A stretch of DNA of 64,000 nt from Bacteroidales bacterium (GCA_025454815.1 JALONR010000003.1:118280-182279), one strand, 5' to 3'. Shown: positions 52,327-62,240, counted from the stretch's first letter. Numbers and translations: made by a program. Notes: generated by a model not told the origin, from the sequence alone.

Positions 52327-54063
52327 ATGCATAAGATCAACGACTTCCTGGTAATGCTCGACGGTTATCTGGGCGGGCATGTGTGGTTCATGGTGCTTCT
52401 CATCGGCACCGGACTCTTTTTTACCGTTTACCTCGGGTTTCCCCAGATACGGTATTTCAGGCATGCCATCAGGATAACCAAAGGCAAATATGATCACTCT
52501 CATGATGTGGGGGATACTTCCCATTTCCAGGCTCTTTCAACCGCACTGTCCGGGACTGTTGGAACGGGGAATATTGCCGGGGTAGCCCTTGCGATCCACC
52601 TTGGCGGACCGGCCGCCCTTTTCTGGATGCTGCTCACTGCCGCAATTGGGATGTGCACCAAGATGGTTGAGGTATCCATTTCGCATAAATACAGGGATAT
52701 TTTGCCTGACGGCAGTGTTTCCGGCGGGCCGATGTACTACATGAAGAAGAGACTGAATATAACCACCCGCAGCGGGAAGGTGATCAGGACAGGCCTGATA
52801 CTTGGTGGTTTTTTTGCCGGGGCTACCATTCTCTCATCATTTGGTACCGGCAGCCTGCCGCAGATAAACAGCATCTCCAACGCTCTCTTCACCACTTTTG
52901 GTGTGAAGCACATAATTACCGGGGCCATACTCGCGGTTCTCCTTGCCCTGATAATCATCGGAGGCATAAAGCGCATTGCGAAGGTTACCTCGGTAATGGT
53001 TCCCTTCATGGCAATCCTCTACCTGGTTGGATCACTTATAGTTATTTTTTCAAACTATGAGAATATCCTCCCCTCTCTCGGAGCAATTTTCGGTGACGCC
53101 TTCACCGGTTCTGCTGCAGCGGGAGGGTTCCTGGGGGCTACATTTGCCTTTGCGATGAACAGGGGGGTGAACCGCGGACTCTTCTCCAACGAGTCAGGGC
53201 AGGGATCGGCCCCCATAGCCCACTCCGCAGCACGGGCACCGGAGCCGGTTTCCGAAGGAATGGTTGCGCTGCTGGAACCGTTTATCGATACAATAGTGAT
53301 CTGCACCCTGACAGGACTGGTGGTGCTTTCGTCTGGTGCATGGAACACCAAGACCGAAAACCATTTTCAGACAACCGACATGCAGTTTGTAGTCGGCACA
53401 TATGATGACAGCCGGGAGGAGGATGTGGTTAAGCTGGGTGACCATGTAAGGGGCAGTGCATCCCTTCCGCTTTTTACCGGCCAGCTTGTGGTGGAAAACG
53501 GTACGCTTAAGACTGAAGGTGTATCTCTCATTCATGCAAGGTCTCTTGCAGATAATGTGAAATATGCTGCAGGCAACATGCCTTTTTCCGGCCTCATCGA
53601 GGTCAGGGATGGAAAAATGGTCAATCCGTCCGCATTTGATGTTACGGGAGAGTCGCTTATTCACAGTGCCCCTCTCACGACATTTGCATTCAGCCGGAGC
53701 ATCATGAAGGGATGGGGAAAGTACATTGTTGCATTCGGCCTTCTTCTTTTTGCCTTCTCAACCGCCATATCATGGTCTTATTACGGTGACAGGGCCGTAA
53801 CTTTCCTGATGGGACAGAAGTATGTAATTTATTACAGGATCATCTTCGTGGCTGCATTCTTTGTTGCATCATTCACTGACACGACAATCATCTGGTCACT
53901 GTCATACATCGCAATTGTGCTGATGGCGGTACCGAACCTGATCGGGATACTTATTCTCAGGAAGGAGGTTAAGCAGAATGTCAGAGACTACTGGCTCACC
54001 TTTGCAAAGCAATACCCTGATGAAAAGATCTCAGGAAAGATGTTCAGGCGGTTTAACAAGTGA
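52327..54063 (+). CDS. Alanine/glycine:cation symporter (AGCS) with inserted domain, copy 2
   Basis: A 578-residue paralogue of the protein at 49058-50800, with the same AGCS signatures ([19 protein letters not shown] and [16 protein letters not shown]). It carries the same inserted segment after SGAWNTKTE, but the insert is only about half identical to that of copy 1, while the flanking membrane parts are nearly the same. The inserted region is therefore the fastest changing part. It ends the transporter cluster; the 178 bases to the next convergent gene hold no clear gene. Confidence 0.92.
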   Translation: MHKINDFLVMLDGYLGGHVWFMVLLIGTGLFFTVYLGFPQIRYFRHAIRITKGKYDHSHDVGDTSHFQALSTALSGTVGTGNIAGVALAIHLGGPAALFWMLLTAAIGMCTKMVEVSISHKYRDILPDGSVSGGPMYYMKKRLNITTRSGKVIRTGLILGGFFAGATILSSFGTGSLPQINSISNALFTTFGVKHIITGAILAVLLALIIIGGIKRIAKVTSVMVPFMAILYLVGSLIVIFSNYENILPSLGAIFGDAFTGSAAAGGFLGATFAFAMNRGVNRGLFSNESGQGSAPIAHSAARAPEPVSEGMVALLEPFIDTIVICTLTGLVVLSSGAWNTKTENHFQTTDMQFVVGTYDDSREEDVVKLGDHVRGSASLPLFTGQLVVENGTLKTEGVSLIHARSLADNVKYAAGNMPFSGLIEVRDGKMVNPSAFDVTGESLIHSAPLTTFAFSRSIMKGWGKYIVAFGLLLFAFSTAISWSYYGDRAVTFLMGQKYVIYYRIIFVAAFFVASFTDTTIIWSLSYIAIVLMAVPNLIGILILRKEVKQNVRDYWLTFAKQYPDEKISGKMFRRFNK

Positions 54064-54241
54064 CACATCTGAAGGGTTTTCCGGCGATAGCCGGCTGGCA
54101 TGAATGAATCCCCGGTGTCCCGGTCATATCATTTCATGGATCCAGTGATTCCCCGGCTCCGGGCCTTACCTGTCATGCATCAATGCATCATCTTTGACCG
54201 GTCACAGCCCTTAACGGAAGGAAGGGTATACCGGTTCCGGG

Positions 54242-55132
54242 TTATTCCCTGCCGGACACCGGAGGATACAGGTCCTCAACCTTTACTGTGGTTTCGCTGT
54301 CAGTTGTGACCTCCACGGCAACTTCCTCTCCGCGGTTCCTGAAATAAAGAAGGAATGCCAGAACGGGCATCACCGGTGTTATCAGTCCAGCTGTGAGGGC
54401 TCCGAGCCCGATATAAAGAGGATTGCGGGTCAGCTCGAGCATTGCCGTTGCTTCCTCAGGGTTTGTCATCGAGCGAATGAATGAACCAGTGAACGGAAGC
54501 ATGACAAGGGCCCCGAGCACCAGTGACACAACAATCAGAATAAGGATGAAGACGATGACCCACCCCATGTTTGGCCACAGGTTCGTGTGGGCGAGCCTGA
54601 AGGAGCGCGAAATCACCTGGAAAGGATTGCGGGTTTCAACCAGCGTCACTGGCATGGCAAAAATCCCGACGGTCAGCATATAGAACATGGCGAACAGCCC
54701 TGGCAGGACGAGCAGTACCAGGCCAAGCGAGATTAAGGCAACGGCGATAATCCCGAAAATGATCATGGCTGCGAGGTATGGTATCAGTGCAACCAGTGTT
54801 TTTCTGAGGAATACCATCAGAAAATCAGGTTCTGAGGCAGGCTTTTCAAGGACCCAGACGTGCAGCAGCACCCCCACAATAAGGGTTGCCAGTATTGCCA
54901 GGGCATAAGGGCCGGCAAATCCCCTCATCATTTCAAGCATCTCTGCAGGGTCTGTGGTGGCCTGGAGTGATGCCAGGTCAAGGCCGGCGATGAACAGTGA
55001 TGTGATCAGTGAACCGGCCACAGATATAACATAGAGCCCCACGAAGTGTTTCTTGTAGAAGCTCCAGAATTTATTGAATGCACTGTCAAGATCGACAGCC
55101 CCGGCAAGAGGATGGTTCTGATAGGTATTCAT
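54242..55132 (-). CDS. Multi-helix membrane protein of unknown function
   Basis: A 296-residue protein with about six membrane helices and a short hydrophilic tail (ends VEDLYPPVSGRE). The layout, with a soluble N-terminus containing DSAFNKFWSFYKKHFVGLY and an SRSFRLAHTNLWPNMGW segment between helices, resembles DUF975/YciC-like or glycerophosphodiesterase-associated membrane domains, but I cannot name it. It follows the SNF2 gene on the same strand by 49 bases, so the two may be co-transcribed. No catalytic motif is visible. Confidence 0.75.
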   Translation of the reverse strand: MNTYQNHPLAGAVDLDSAFNKFWSFYKKHFVGLYVISVAGSLITSLFIAGLDLASLQATTDPAEMLEMMRGFAGPYALAILATLIVGVLLHVWVLEKPASEPDFLMVFLRKTLVALIPYLAAMIIFGIIAVALISLGLVLLVLPGLFAMFYMLTVGIFAMPVTLVETRNPFQVISRSFRLAHTNLWPNMGWVIVFILILIVVSLVLGALVMLPFTGSFIRSMTNPEEATAMLELTRNPLYIGLGALTAGLITPVMPVLAFLLYFRNRGEEVAVEVTTDSETTVKVEDLYPPVSGRE

Positions 55133-55181
55133 TGCAGCGTTGTTTTGAATGGATTAATACAATGGTAAATCTATTAAAAAA

Positions 55182-58151
55182 TCAGTTCAGTATTTCAAGC
55201 ATCTCTTTTACGTCGAGATCGCCCAGCGGGTTGTTTGCCTCAATGAATGCATCGGCCAGGCGTGATTTTCTCTCCTGCAGGCGCTGGATCTTTTCCTCAA
55301 TGGTATTGCCTGAGATGTACCTGTAGACGAAGACCCTCTTCTCCTGTCCGATACGGTGAGCACGGCTCAGTGCCTGTATCTCCGATGCCGGGTTCCACCA
55401 CGGGTCAAGGATAAAGACATAGTCTGCCTCTGTGAGATTGAGACCTACTCCGCCGGCTTTGAGAGATATGAGGAAGACCTTGATATTCTCGTCGCTCCTG
55501 AAGCTGCCTATCACTTTGCCACGTTCCCTGGTTGAGCCGGTAAGCATGGCATAACCTATGCCGTTTTTCTCCAGCCAGCCGGGAAAAAGTTCGAGATGCC
55601 TGACGAAAGATGAGAATATCAGGATCCTGTGACCTTCAGAGACTACACTTTCTATGTTATGTGTCACGGCATCAAACTTCCCCGAACCGCCTGTGTAGTC
55701 TTCGTCTGTCATCACGGGGTGGTTGGCCAGCTGCCTCAGCTTCATCAGTCCCTGGAGCACAATGATGGCTGACTTTTCTATACCTATTGATTCAATGTTC
55801 TCAAGGATGGTGTTCCGGACTGCTGATTTCTCTCTTTCATAGATTGCAGCCTGTTCATCTGACATGTCGCACTGGATAATCTGCTCGGTGACCGGCGGCA
55901 GCTCGCTCACGACCATCTCCTTCGTTCGTCTCATTATGAACGGCTGGATTATCTTCCTGAGCCTGTTCTCTTTTTCTTCCTCAAAGTTTTTTTCAATGGG
56001 CCGTGCAAACTCTCTCCTGAAGAAGGCAAGTGAACCGAGCAGCCCCGGGTTGACGAAGTTAAGCTGTGTCCAGAGGTCTGTGAGGGAGTTTTCAACAGGA
56101 GTACCGGTAAGGACGAGCCTGTGTTCTGCCCTGAGCCTCATCACTGACCTGTAGAGATGTGAGGAAGGATTCTTGATATGCTGGCTTTCATCAAGAACAA
56201 CGTAAAAGAAGCCTGTGCTGGTAAAGAGCTCGATGTCCTGCCGCACGGTATGGTAACTGGATATTACAATATCATATCTTGTAAAATGTGAGGCAGACCG
56301 GTTTCGGGTGGCGCCATAATGTATCAGCGTCTTCAGCGCTGGGCAGAAGCGTCTGATCTCATTATGCCAGTTATGGCAAAGTGAGGCCGGCACGATTATC
56401 AGCGATGTTGCAGGGGGCTCTGCCATGCTGAAAAGTGTCATCTGACCCTGGTCATGCAGTTCCCTTCCTTTCACCGAACCTGATGAGGGTATGGATCGGG
56501 CATTCATCTGTTCCCTGTTCCACATCAGCAGCGCAAGGGTCTGCAGTGTCTTGCCCAGGCCCATGTCATCTGCAAGACAACCTCCGAGGTTGTTTGACTG
56601 CAGGAACCAGAGCCAGTTAACCCCTTCCTGCTGGTAGGGCCGCAGTTCTGCCCTGAGGCCTTCCGGAACAGGAAGCATTGCAAGCTGGTCGGGCATGACC
56701 AGCTTACCCAGTCTGGCGCAGGTGTCACAGTCTTCTTCAGACAGGGCTTCGCTGAAAATGCTGAAATGCTGTTTGTGCAGCAGCAGGTCATCATCCTTCT
56801 CACGGCCCATTTCGAAGAGCCCGCGGTACCTGGTGAACCACTCCTCCGGCAGGAGGGCCACCGTTCCGTCAGGCAGCGTGTATTCACGTATTCCCTCAAG
56901 GATATTCTTCCTGAACCGGGTAAAGGGGATGGTGTACTGCCCAATAACCACTACTGCCTTCAGGTCAAACCAGTCATTGATCACCTGGTGACTCAGCTTT
57001 ATTTCCACGCGGTCAAGTGAATATGGCCGATCGAGACTGCCAGTACGGATGATAAGCCCTGCATCTTCAAGTTTCTTCCTGTTGTAGGCAATTGTCTCAA
57101 TGAGATCATAGAGGGCATTCTCATCATCATCCCTTGATCCGGGGGTTATGAAATTAATGCCGTCATCACTTACCAGGCCTGCTTCGTCAAGTGCCTCGAG
57201 GCATAGCCTCTCCCATCCGGTATCGCGCTCCTTCCTCAGGAACAGATAGTCACCGTCCCTGTTGATGAATGAAGTGAAGTGTTTCATATCATCCGGGTAG
57301 TATGTATCCCTGCCGTCATACCTGAATTTCAGGATGGCAGCCGGGATGCCGGTAACCGTCCGCTCCACGGTCAGCAAAGCCTCTTTCATTGCCGGGGATT
57401 GTTCCATGGAGAATCCTGTGCCAATGACCTTGTGAGTGTTGATTACCTGAAGTACGAAGGTTGAGAAGTACTTCTCTGTAGTTGATTCCGGGATAATTAT
57501 CCTGTCACGGGTAAGGAAGGGTTTTAGTTTTGACCCTTCAATATCAGCGATGAAGTGAATGTCATGCCCCGCTCTGACAATACACGGTTTGTTTGATAGT
57601 ATCTCTACATTGAGGCCCCGGAGCCTGACAGGGCGGCCGGCCGACTCAATTACCAGGCTGTAACTGGTTTCACCGGGGACGCGTTCGAACCTGAATGCCG
57701 GTTTTGCCTCCTCAGGATTAATGGTCAGCCTGTCTTCGTAGTGCAGCGAGCTGATGCCTGTCTTCTGCAGGTAAACCGGAATTTCTTCAATCAATGCTAT
57801 CTGCAGGCACTGGCAGATTCTTGATTCAATGTATGGTTTTATCAGGGTTCCGAATTCCGACTCAGCCACATTATCGAGGAATTCCTTAACATTACGGTGT
57901 TTTGAAAAGAGTTTGAACAGATTACGGTCTGAGTACTCGTTCACCAGCCTGACGGTTTCCTTCTCTTCGTTATCGAGGCCTGCCAGGGTAATGCTGTTTG
58001 GGAATGGAGAAAGAGCCTCACCCAGTGAGTGATACTCTCGTCCCGGCATTCTCTCAAGCATGTAGGGCATCAACACTGTACCCCACCTTCGGTGCTGGGT
58101 CAGTATAAGTGCAAATAGCCTTTCACGCTCTCTTAAAATGGGGGGCTGCAT
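55182..58151 (-). CDS. SNF2/SWI2-family DNA-dependent ATPase (RapA/HepA-like)
   Basis: A 989-residue Swi2/Snf2 ATPase. The first 500 residues are a less conserved accessory region. The helicase core is complete: Walker A in ADDMGLGKTLQTLALL near residue 538, IVPASLCHNW, DEAH-box variant VVLDESQHIKN near 658, LTGTPVENSLTDLW, and in the second lobe IFSSFVRHLE, ISLKAGGVGLNLTEADYVF and DPWWNPASEIQALSRAHRIGQ. Such proteins move on double-stranded DNA and remodel bound proteins such as stalled RNA polymerase. There is no restriction or defence partner next to it, so a housekeeping role is the simpler view. Confidence 0.92.
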   Translation of the reverse strand: MQPPILRERERLFALILTQHRRWGTVLMPYMLERMPGREYHSLGEALSPFPNSITLAGLDNEEKETVRLVNEYSDRNLFKLFSKHRNVKEFLDNVAESEFGTLIKPYIESRICQCLQIALIEEIPVYLQKTGISSLHYEDRLTINPEEAKPAFRFERVPGETSYSLVIESAGRPVRLRGLNVEILSNKPCIVRAGHDIHFIADIEGSKLKPFLTRDRIIIPESTTEKYFSTFVLQVINTHKVIGTGFSMEQSPAMKEALLTVERTVTGIPAAILKFRYDGRDTYYPDDMKHFTSFINRDGDYLFLRKERDTGWERLCLEALDEAGLVSDDGINFITPGSRDDDENALYDLIETIAYNRKKLEDAGLIIRTGSLDRPYSLDRVEIKLSHQVINDWFDLKAVVVIGQYTIPFTRFRKNILEGIREYTLPDGTVALLPEEWFTRYRGLFEMGREKDDDLLLHKQHFSIFSEALSEEDCDTCARLGKLVMPDQLAMLPVPEGLRAELRPYQQEGVNWLWFLQSNNLGGCLADDMGLGKTLQTLALLMWNREQMNARSIPSSGSVKGRELHDQGQMTLFSMAEPPATSLIIVPASLCHNWHNEIRRFCPALKTLIHYGATRNRSASHFTRYDIVISSYHTVRQDIELFTSTGFFYVVLDESQHIKNPSSHLYRSVMRLRAEHRLVLTGTPVENSLTDLWTQLNFVNPGLLGSLAFFRREFARPIEKNFEEEKENRLRKIIQPFIMRRTKEMVVSELPPVTEQIIQCDMSDEQAAIYEREKSAVRNTILENIESIGIEKSAIIVLQGLMKLRQLANHPVMTDEDYTGGSGKFDAVTHNIESVVSEGHRILIFSSFVRHLELFPGWLEKNGIGYAMLTGSTRERGKVIGSFRSDENIKVFLISLKAGGVGLNLTEADYVFILDPWWNPASEIQALSRAHRIGQEKRVFVYRYISGNTIEEKIQRLQERKSRLADAFIEANNPLGDLDVKEMLEILN

Positions 58152-58306
58152 CTGTGCATAAAATAAACCTGCAATTTTGGAATTCCCCCGGTAATATCAA
58201 AGAGGAGTCACCAAAAAATGTTTAGCGGTGAGCCACCGGGGGTCTGCGGCTGCATGAACGGATAATTTTAATATCTTTCCGTGCTTGATTTAAACCGGAG
58301 AACAAG

Positions 58307-60916
58307 ATGAAAAGGGCTATTTTAATCACTTTCCTGTTGTGTGTCACTCTTCTGGCGTCATCGCAGGAGACGCCTCTCACATCAGGCTGGAGGGCAAAGA
58401 GGGCATCGGAAGTGCCGCTCGACGGCCGCAGCCTTACGGCGGAAGAGCCTGACCTGACGGGGTGGTTGAATGCCACCGTTCCCGGAACAGTGCTGACGAC
58501 GCTTGTGAGCAACGGCCTGATGCCTGACCCATGGTACGGCATGAATAACGAGGAGATTCCTGACATCGCTGATGCAGGCCGTGATTACTATACATACTGG
58601 TTTTTTACAAGGTTCTCTTCCGGCAGTCTTGACTCCACGCGCCAGGTTTGGCTTAATTTCAGGGGGATCAATTACAGGGCTGAGATCTGGCTTAACGGGC
58701 ATCTGATAAGTGATCCCTTTCATGAGGGGATGTTTTTGCGTCAGAAATACAATGTCACCTCCGTACTAAACCGCGAAGGGCACAACAGGCTTGCTGTGAG
58801 GGTTGAACCCCCGCTGAATCCTGGCATTCCAAACGGCGGACAGGGTGGTGACGGAACAATAGGGCGCGATGTTACCATGCAGTTTTCTGCAGGGTGGGAC
58901 TGGATCCAGCCTGTACGGGACAGGAATACCGGCATATGGGATGAGGTCACCATAGAGGTGACGGGAGATATTGACATCCGCAACAGTTTTGCCCGCACCA
59001 GGGTGCCTGGTGAACGTCTCCCGGGTGAACTTCAGGATCCCGCATTCGTCACCTTCTCTGCAGAACTGGTGAATCCCACTGACAGGCTGGTTGAAGGTGA
59101 GGTTGCAGTAGCATTTATGGGTTCGACTGACAAAAAGAAGTTGAAGATAGAACCCGGGAGCTCTGTCATTTATACCTTCCCTGAGAAAAAGCAGACTGAT
59201 CCGAGGTTGTGGTGGCCCAACGGACTGGGTCAGCCATCCCTGTACCCGGCGGTAATAACATTCCATGACCGCAAGGGTAACACGCTTGACAGGGAAGACC
59301 TGATGTTCGGTTTCCGCGAGACAGGCAGCCACTTCGATGACTCAACCGGTTCCCGCGTCTTCACCATTAACGGCGTGAAACTGTTTATCAGGGGTGCCAA
59401 CTGGATAGCCTCCGACGGTATGCTGCGCCTCAGCCGTGAACGGTATGACGCTGAAGTCAGGATGCATGCCGAGATGAACATGAATATGATCCGTGTCTGG
59501 GGCGGGTCGATAACCGAGAGGCCTGAGTTTTATGATGCCTGTGACAGGAACGGTATACTGGTGTGGCAGGATCTGTGGATTACAGGTGACTGCAACGGGA
59601 GGTGGCCTGATACCCTCAGGAAGGCTGACAGCCAGGAGGTCAGGAGGCAGTATCCCGATGACGATTCATTGTTCCTGAGATCGGTGAAGGACCAGATCAT
59701 GATGCTCAGGAACCACCCGTCACTGTACCTGGTATGCGGAGGAAATGAGTTCCCGCCGCCGGCGGAACTCGACACCCTCATCCGCAAGAGCCTCATGGAG
59801 CTTGACGGAACAAGAATATATCTCAGTGAGTCTACTTCTCCTGACCTGTTGCGGAATACGATCGGCGGCACAGCTGACGGTCCCTACAACATAAGGGAAC
59901 CACGCTGGTTCTTTACCGAGAAATGGCACCCGTTCAATCCTGAGATAGGGTCAGTGGGCCTCCCTAACGCAGAAGGGCTGAGAAAAATGATGGACGAAAA
60001 GGACCTGGTCATTCCGTCAGGCAGTCCGGTGAATGAAGTCTGGCGATATCACAAGTACATGGATTACGGGGGCATGATCGAAAAACTCGGAGAGCCTCGT
60101 GACATGGCTGATTTTATCAGGAAGGCCCAGCTGCTGAACTATGAACAGTACAGGGCTCTCGCCGAGGGTTATACGTCACATATGTGGAAGTGGTACACAG
60201 GGTTTCTTGTATGGAAAAGCCAGAATCCATGGCCGGCTTTAAAGGGGCAGTTTTATGACTGGTATCTTGATCAGAATGCAGGGTTCTACGGTTTCAGGCA
60301 CGGAGCCGCCCCTGTGCATCTGATGTTCAATCCTACGGACTCGGCTATTTATGTGATTAATACAACTCCCAAGGAGAGGAAAGGTCTCAGGCTTGAGGCA
60401 AAACTGACCGATGAGTATGGCGGGGAGATATGGAAGAAGGCCGAGGAAAGGAGTGTTGAGGGCAACGGCATAACCAGGATATGGGACCTTGACCTGCTCA
60501 GTTCACAGGCCAGTGTCCTTTTCCTTAAGCTGCGCATCACATATGTCTCCACCGGCCTTCCGGTTGATGACAACAGCTACTGGTTACTCCCCGACGGTGA
60601 CCAGAGCAACCTTACGGCACTGCCCGAGGCAAGGATTGTAGGTCAGATGATGAAGAGCTCCAAAGGGAAATTCAGTGTTGACCTCGCAAACAGCGGATCT
60701 GTTGCGGCATTCTTCGTCCGCATGAAGGTTATCCGTGCCTCTGACGGTGAGATGATTACACCCGTATTTTTTGATGATAATTACCTGGTGTTGCTGCCGG
60801 GTGAGAGGAAAACCGTGGAGATCGATGTAACCGGGGTCAGGGAGGATGAACGGAATACGCCGCTCCTGCTCCATCTTGAAGGATTTAACCTGCAACCGGC
60901 ACTGGTCAGGTTATGA
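58307..60916 (+). CDS. Secreted glycoside hydrolase family 2 (beta-mannosidase / exo-glucosaminidase-like)
   Basis: An 869-residue GH2 enzyme with a signal peptide (residues 1-21, LLASSQ). The order is a galactose-binding-like sandwich (GWLNATVPGTVLTTLV, AGRDYYTYWFFTRF, residues 25-210), an immunoglobulin-like domain with WWPNGLG, and the TIM barrel with MNMNMIRVWGGSI and VWQDLWITGDCNGRW; the acid/base Glu is in CGGNEFPPP near residue 484. The nucleophile Glu is probably in FNPEIGSVGLP near residue 548. Features match endo-beta-mannosidase or exo-beta-D-glucosaminidase rather than beta-galactosidase. It stands alone and converges with the Crp/Fnr gene 2 bases away. Confidence 0.9.
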   Translation: MKRAILITFLLCVTLLASSQETPLTSGWRAKRASEVPLDGRSLTAEEPDLTGWLNATVPGTVLTTLVSNGLMPDPWYGMNNEEIPDIADAGRDYYTYWFFTRFSSGSLDSTRQVWLNFRGINYRAEIWLNGHLISDPFHEGMFLRQKYNVTSVLNREGHNRLAVRVEPPLNPGIPNGGQGGDGTIGRDVTMQFSAGWDWIQPVRDRNTGIWDEVTIEVTGDIDIRNSFARTRVPGERLPGELQDPAFVTFSAELVNPTDRLVEGEVAVAFMGSTDKKKLKIEPGSSVIYTFPEKKQTDPRLWWPNGLGQPSLYPAVITFHDRKGNTLDREDLMFGFRETGSHFDDSTGSRVFTINGVKLFIRGANWIASDGMLRLSRERYDAEVRMHAEMNMNMIRVWGGSITERPEFYDACDRNGILVWQDLWITGDCNGRWPDTLRKADSQEVRRQYPDDDSLFLRSVKDQIMMLRNHPSLYLVCGGNEFPPPAELDTLIRKSLMELDGTRIYLSESTSPDLLRNTIGGTADGPYNIREPRWFFTEKWHPFNPEIGSVGLPNAEGLRKMMDEKDLVIPSGSPVNEVWRYHKYMDYGGMIEKLGEPRDMADFIRKAQLLNYEQYRALAEGYTSHMWKWYTGFLVWKSQNPWPALKGQFYDWYLDQNAGFYGFRHGAAPVHLMFNPTDSAIYVINTTPKERKGLRLEAKLTDEYGGEIWKKAEERSVEGNGITRIWDLDLLSSQASVLFLKLRITYVSTGLPVDDNSYWLLPDGDQSNLTALPEARIVGQMMKSSKGKFSVDLANSGSVAAFFVRMKVIRASDGEMITPVFFDDNYLVLLPGERKTVEIDVTGVREDERNTPLLLHLEGFNLQPALVRL

Positions 60917-60918
60917 TT

Positions 60919-61614
60919 TCAGCCTGTACGGCTGATCTCTTCGAGTCTTGTCTTATTGAGGATTATGACATTCTTTTCATCCAGCCTTATCAGCCCGTCT
61001 TTCTCGAAGCTTTTAAGCACCTTCACGGCACCCTCGGTGGATATGCCTGCAAAATCGGCCAGTTCGCGCCTGGAGAGATGCCTGAAAAGATCCTCTCCCC
61101 CGAAGTTCTCCGGCGCGAGGCTAAGCAGAACAGCTGCCATCCGACCGTTGGTCTGCTTATGCAGAATATGGTCAAGTGAAGAGTAGAGTATAGAATTGTG
61201 TTCACAGTAACGCTTTATGATACTGAAGGCAAATGACCCATTCCTCTTCACCAGCGAGGCAATGGCCTCCTTCTCTATCAGAAAGCCTGTCGTCTCGGTT
61301 ACCGCCACCACTGAATAGCTGAAGGTGTTGCGGTTGAATATGGCCGAGAGCCCTGCCATTTCACCGGGAGTGATGATCCTGAGGTTATAGTCGCGGCCGT
61401 TGCTGCATTCAATGTACTGCCTTGAAAAACCGCTGACAATAAAAATAACGTAGGAGGCAAATGCCCCCTGTTTTGTCAGGTTCTCTCCCCGGCGAAAAAC
61501 GACCTGAACCCTGCTGTCACGAACCAGTTCAGTCTCCTCACCGGTCAGGGCAGAGAAGCAGGGGAGGGTGATATCACACACAAAATCCTTGTCGGTGTTG
61601 CTGATCGTTTTCAT
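60919..61614 (-). CDS. Crp/Fnr-family transcriptional regulator
   Basis: A 231-residue regulator. Residues about 20-135 form a cNMP-binding-like sensor (GENLTKQGAFASYVIFIVSG and ITPGEMAGLSAIF); residues about 160-225 form the Crp-type winged helix with RRELADFAGISTEGAVKVLKSFEKDGLI. The N-terminus contains CDITLPCFSAL, with two cysteines but not the four-cysteine Fnr cluster pattern. It is divergent from the OsmC-thioredoxin genes, which it may control, and a perfect palindrome lies between them. Confidence 0.92.
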   Translation of the reverse strand: MKTISNTDKDFVCDITLPCFSALTGEETELVRDSRVQVVFRRGENLTKQGAFASYVIFIVSGFSRQYIECSNGRDYNLRIITPGEMAGLSAIFNRNTFSYSVVAVTETTGFLIEKEAIASLVKRNGSFAFSIIKRYCEHNSILYSSLDHILHKQTNGRMAAVLLSLAPENFGGEDLFRHLSRRELADFAGISTEGAVKVLKSFEKDGLIRLDEKNVIILNKTRLEEISRTG

Positions 61615-61710
61615 TTGAGGCGATGATCTGCAAATTTAAAAATAAACGGTTATTAAATCATGATATGCCTTTTTGATGCAAGCAGGCCTTAAGGATTGCA
61701 ACGAATGAGC

Positions 61711-61734
61711 TGCGACAATTTTTTTGTTGTCGCA
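61711..61734. promoter_or_regulatory. Perfect palindrome between Crp/Fnr and OsmC genes
   Basis: TGCGACAA and its exact reverse complement TTGTCGCA are separated by 8 bases. It lies near the middle of the 208-base divergent gap, 97 bases from the regulator start and 89 from OsmC. It may be the operator of the Crp/Fnr-type protein; the run of seven T in the spacer makes a weak hairpin an alternative. Confidence 0.5.
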
Positions 61735-61795
61735 TTTCAATTCCAGGCATGATCTGCATGGTGCATGTTCACTTCAGAGGGGTGCTTAATGGTTT

Positions 61796-61803
61796 TAACT
61801 TTG
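61796..61803 (+). promoter_or_regulatory. Candidate -7 box for the OsmC-thioredoxin genes
   Basis: TAACTTTG matches TAnnTTTG exactly, 19 bases before the OsmC-like ATG. The -33 element is not clear. Confidence 0.45.
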
Positions 61804-61822
61804 CGTCAAATTTTACGAACCA

Positions 61823-62236
61823 ATGAAACACAAGGTAGAAGCTGCTTGGAATGGAAGAATGAAATTTGACACTGAAGTCAACGGTCATCATTTTTTTATG
61901 GATCAGGCCGGAGAGCACGGAGAGAACAGCGGGCCACGTCCTAAACCGCTCATGCTTGCAGCACTCGCGGGATGTACCGGGATGGATGTGATCTCACTGA
62001 TGAGAAAGATGAGGCAGGAGGTTGAGTATTTCAACGTGATAGTGGAGGGTGAGACCGAGGATGAGCATCCCAATGCATTCGTGAAGATGCATCTTATTTA
62101 CGAATTCAGAGGCAGGGATCTTGATATCGATAAGATAGAGAAGTCGATCAGCCTTTCCATGGAGCGTTACTGCGGCGTATCGGCTGTCTACCGCAAGGCA
62201 GGGATAGAGATGACACATGAGGTGAGGATGGTATGA
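61823..62236 (+). CDS. OsmC-family protein
   Basis: A 137-residue OsmC/Ohr-fold protein. The conserved core is LMLAALAGCTGMDVISLMRKMR near residue 44, with the first redox Cys, and the later SMERYCGVSAVYRKAG near residue 115 with the second Cys. Members reduce organic hydroperoxides or handle other thiol chemistry. It starts the thiol-redox run and would fit oxygen or peroxide defence in an anaerobe. It is 67 bases before the atypical thioredoxin gene. Confidence 0.92.
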   Translation: MKHKVEAAWNGRMKFDTEVNGHHFFMDQAGEHGENSGPRPKPLMLAALAGCTGMDVISLMRKMRQEVEYFNVIVEGETEDEHPNAFVKMHLIYEFRGRDLDIDKIEKSISLSMERYCGVSAVYRKAGIEMTHEVRMV

Positions 62237-62240
62237 GAAT

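Larger units (their letters stand above)
47676..54063 (+). repeat. Tandem duplication of a two-gene sodium symporter cassette
   Basis: The NSS-AGCS pair at 47676-50800 is repeated at 50943-54063 in the same order and strand with an offset of about 3268 bases. The NSS proteins have the same length (454) and the AGCS proteins differ by two residues (580 and 578). Protein identity is high along most of both genes, while the intergenic DNA is not conserved, so the duplication is not recent. Confidence 0.9.

Noticed and set aside
54100..54309. Short 69-codon open frame between the transporter cluster and the membrane protein gene
   Set aside because: No ribosome site, no family features and overlap with the convergent gene end.
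55182..58151. SNF2 gene as part of a phage-defence island
   Set aside because: No nuclease, methylase or other defence partner is next to it; a housekeeping ATPase is more likely.
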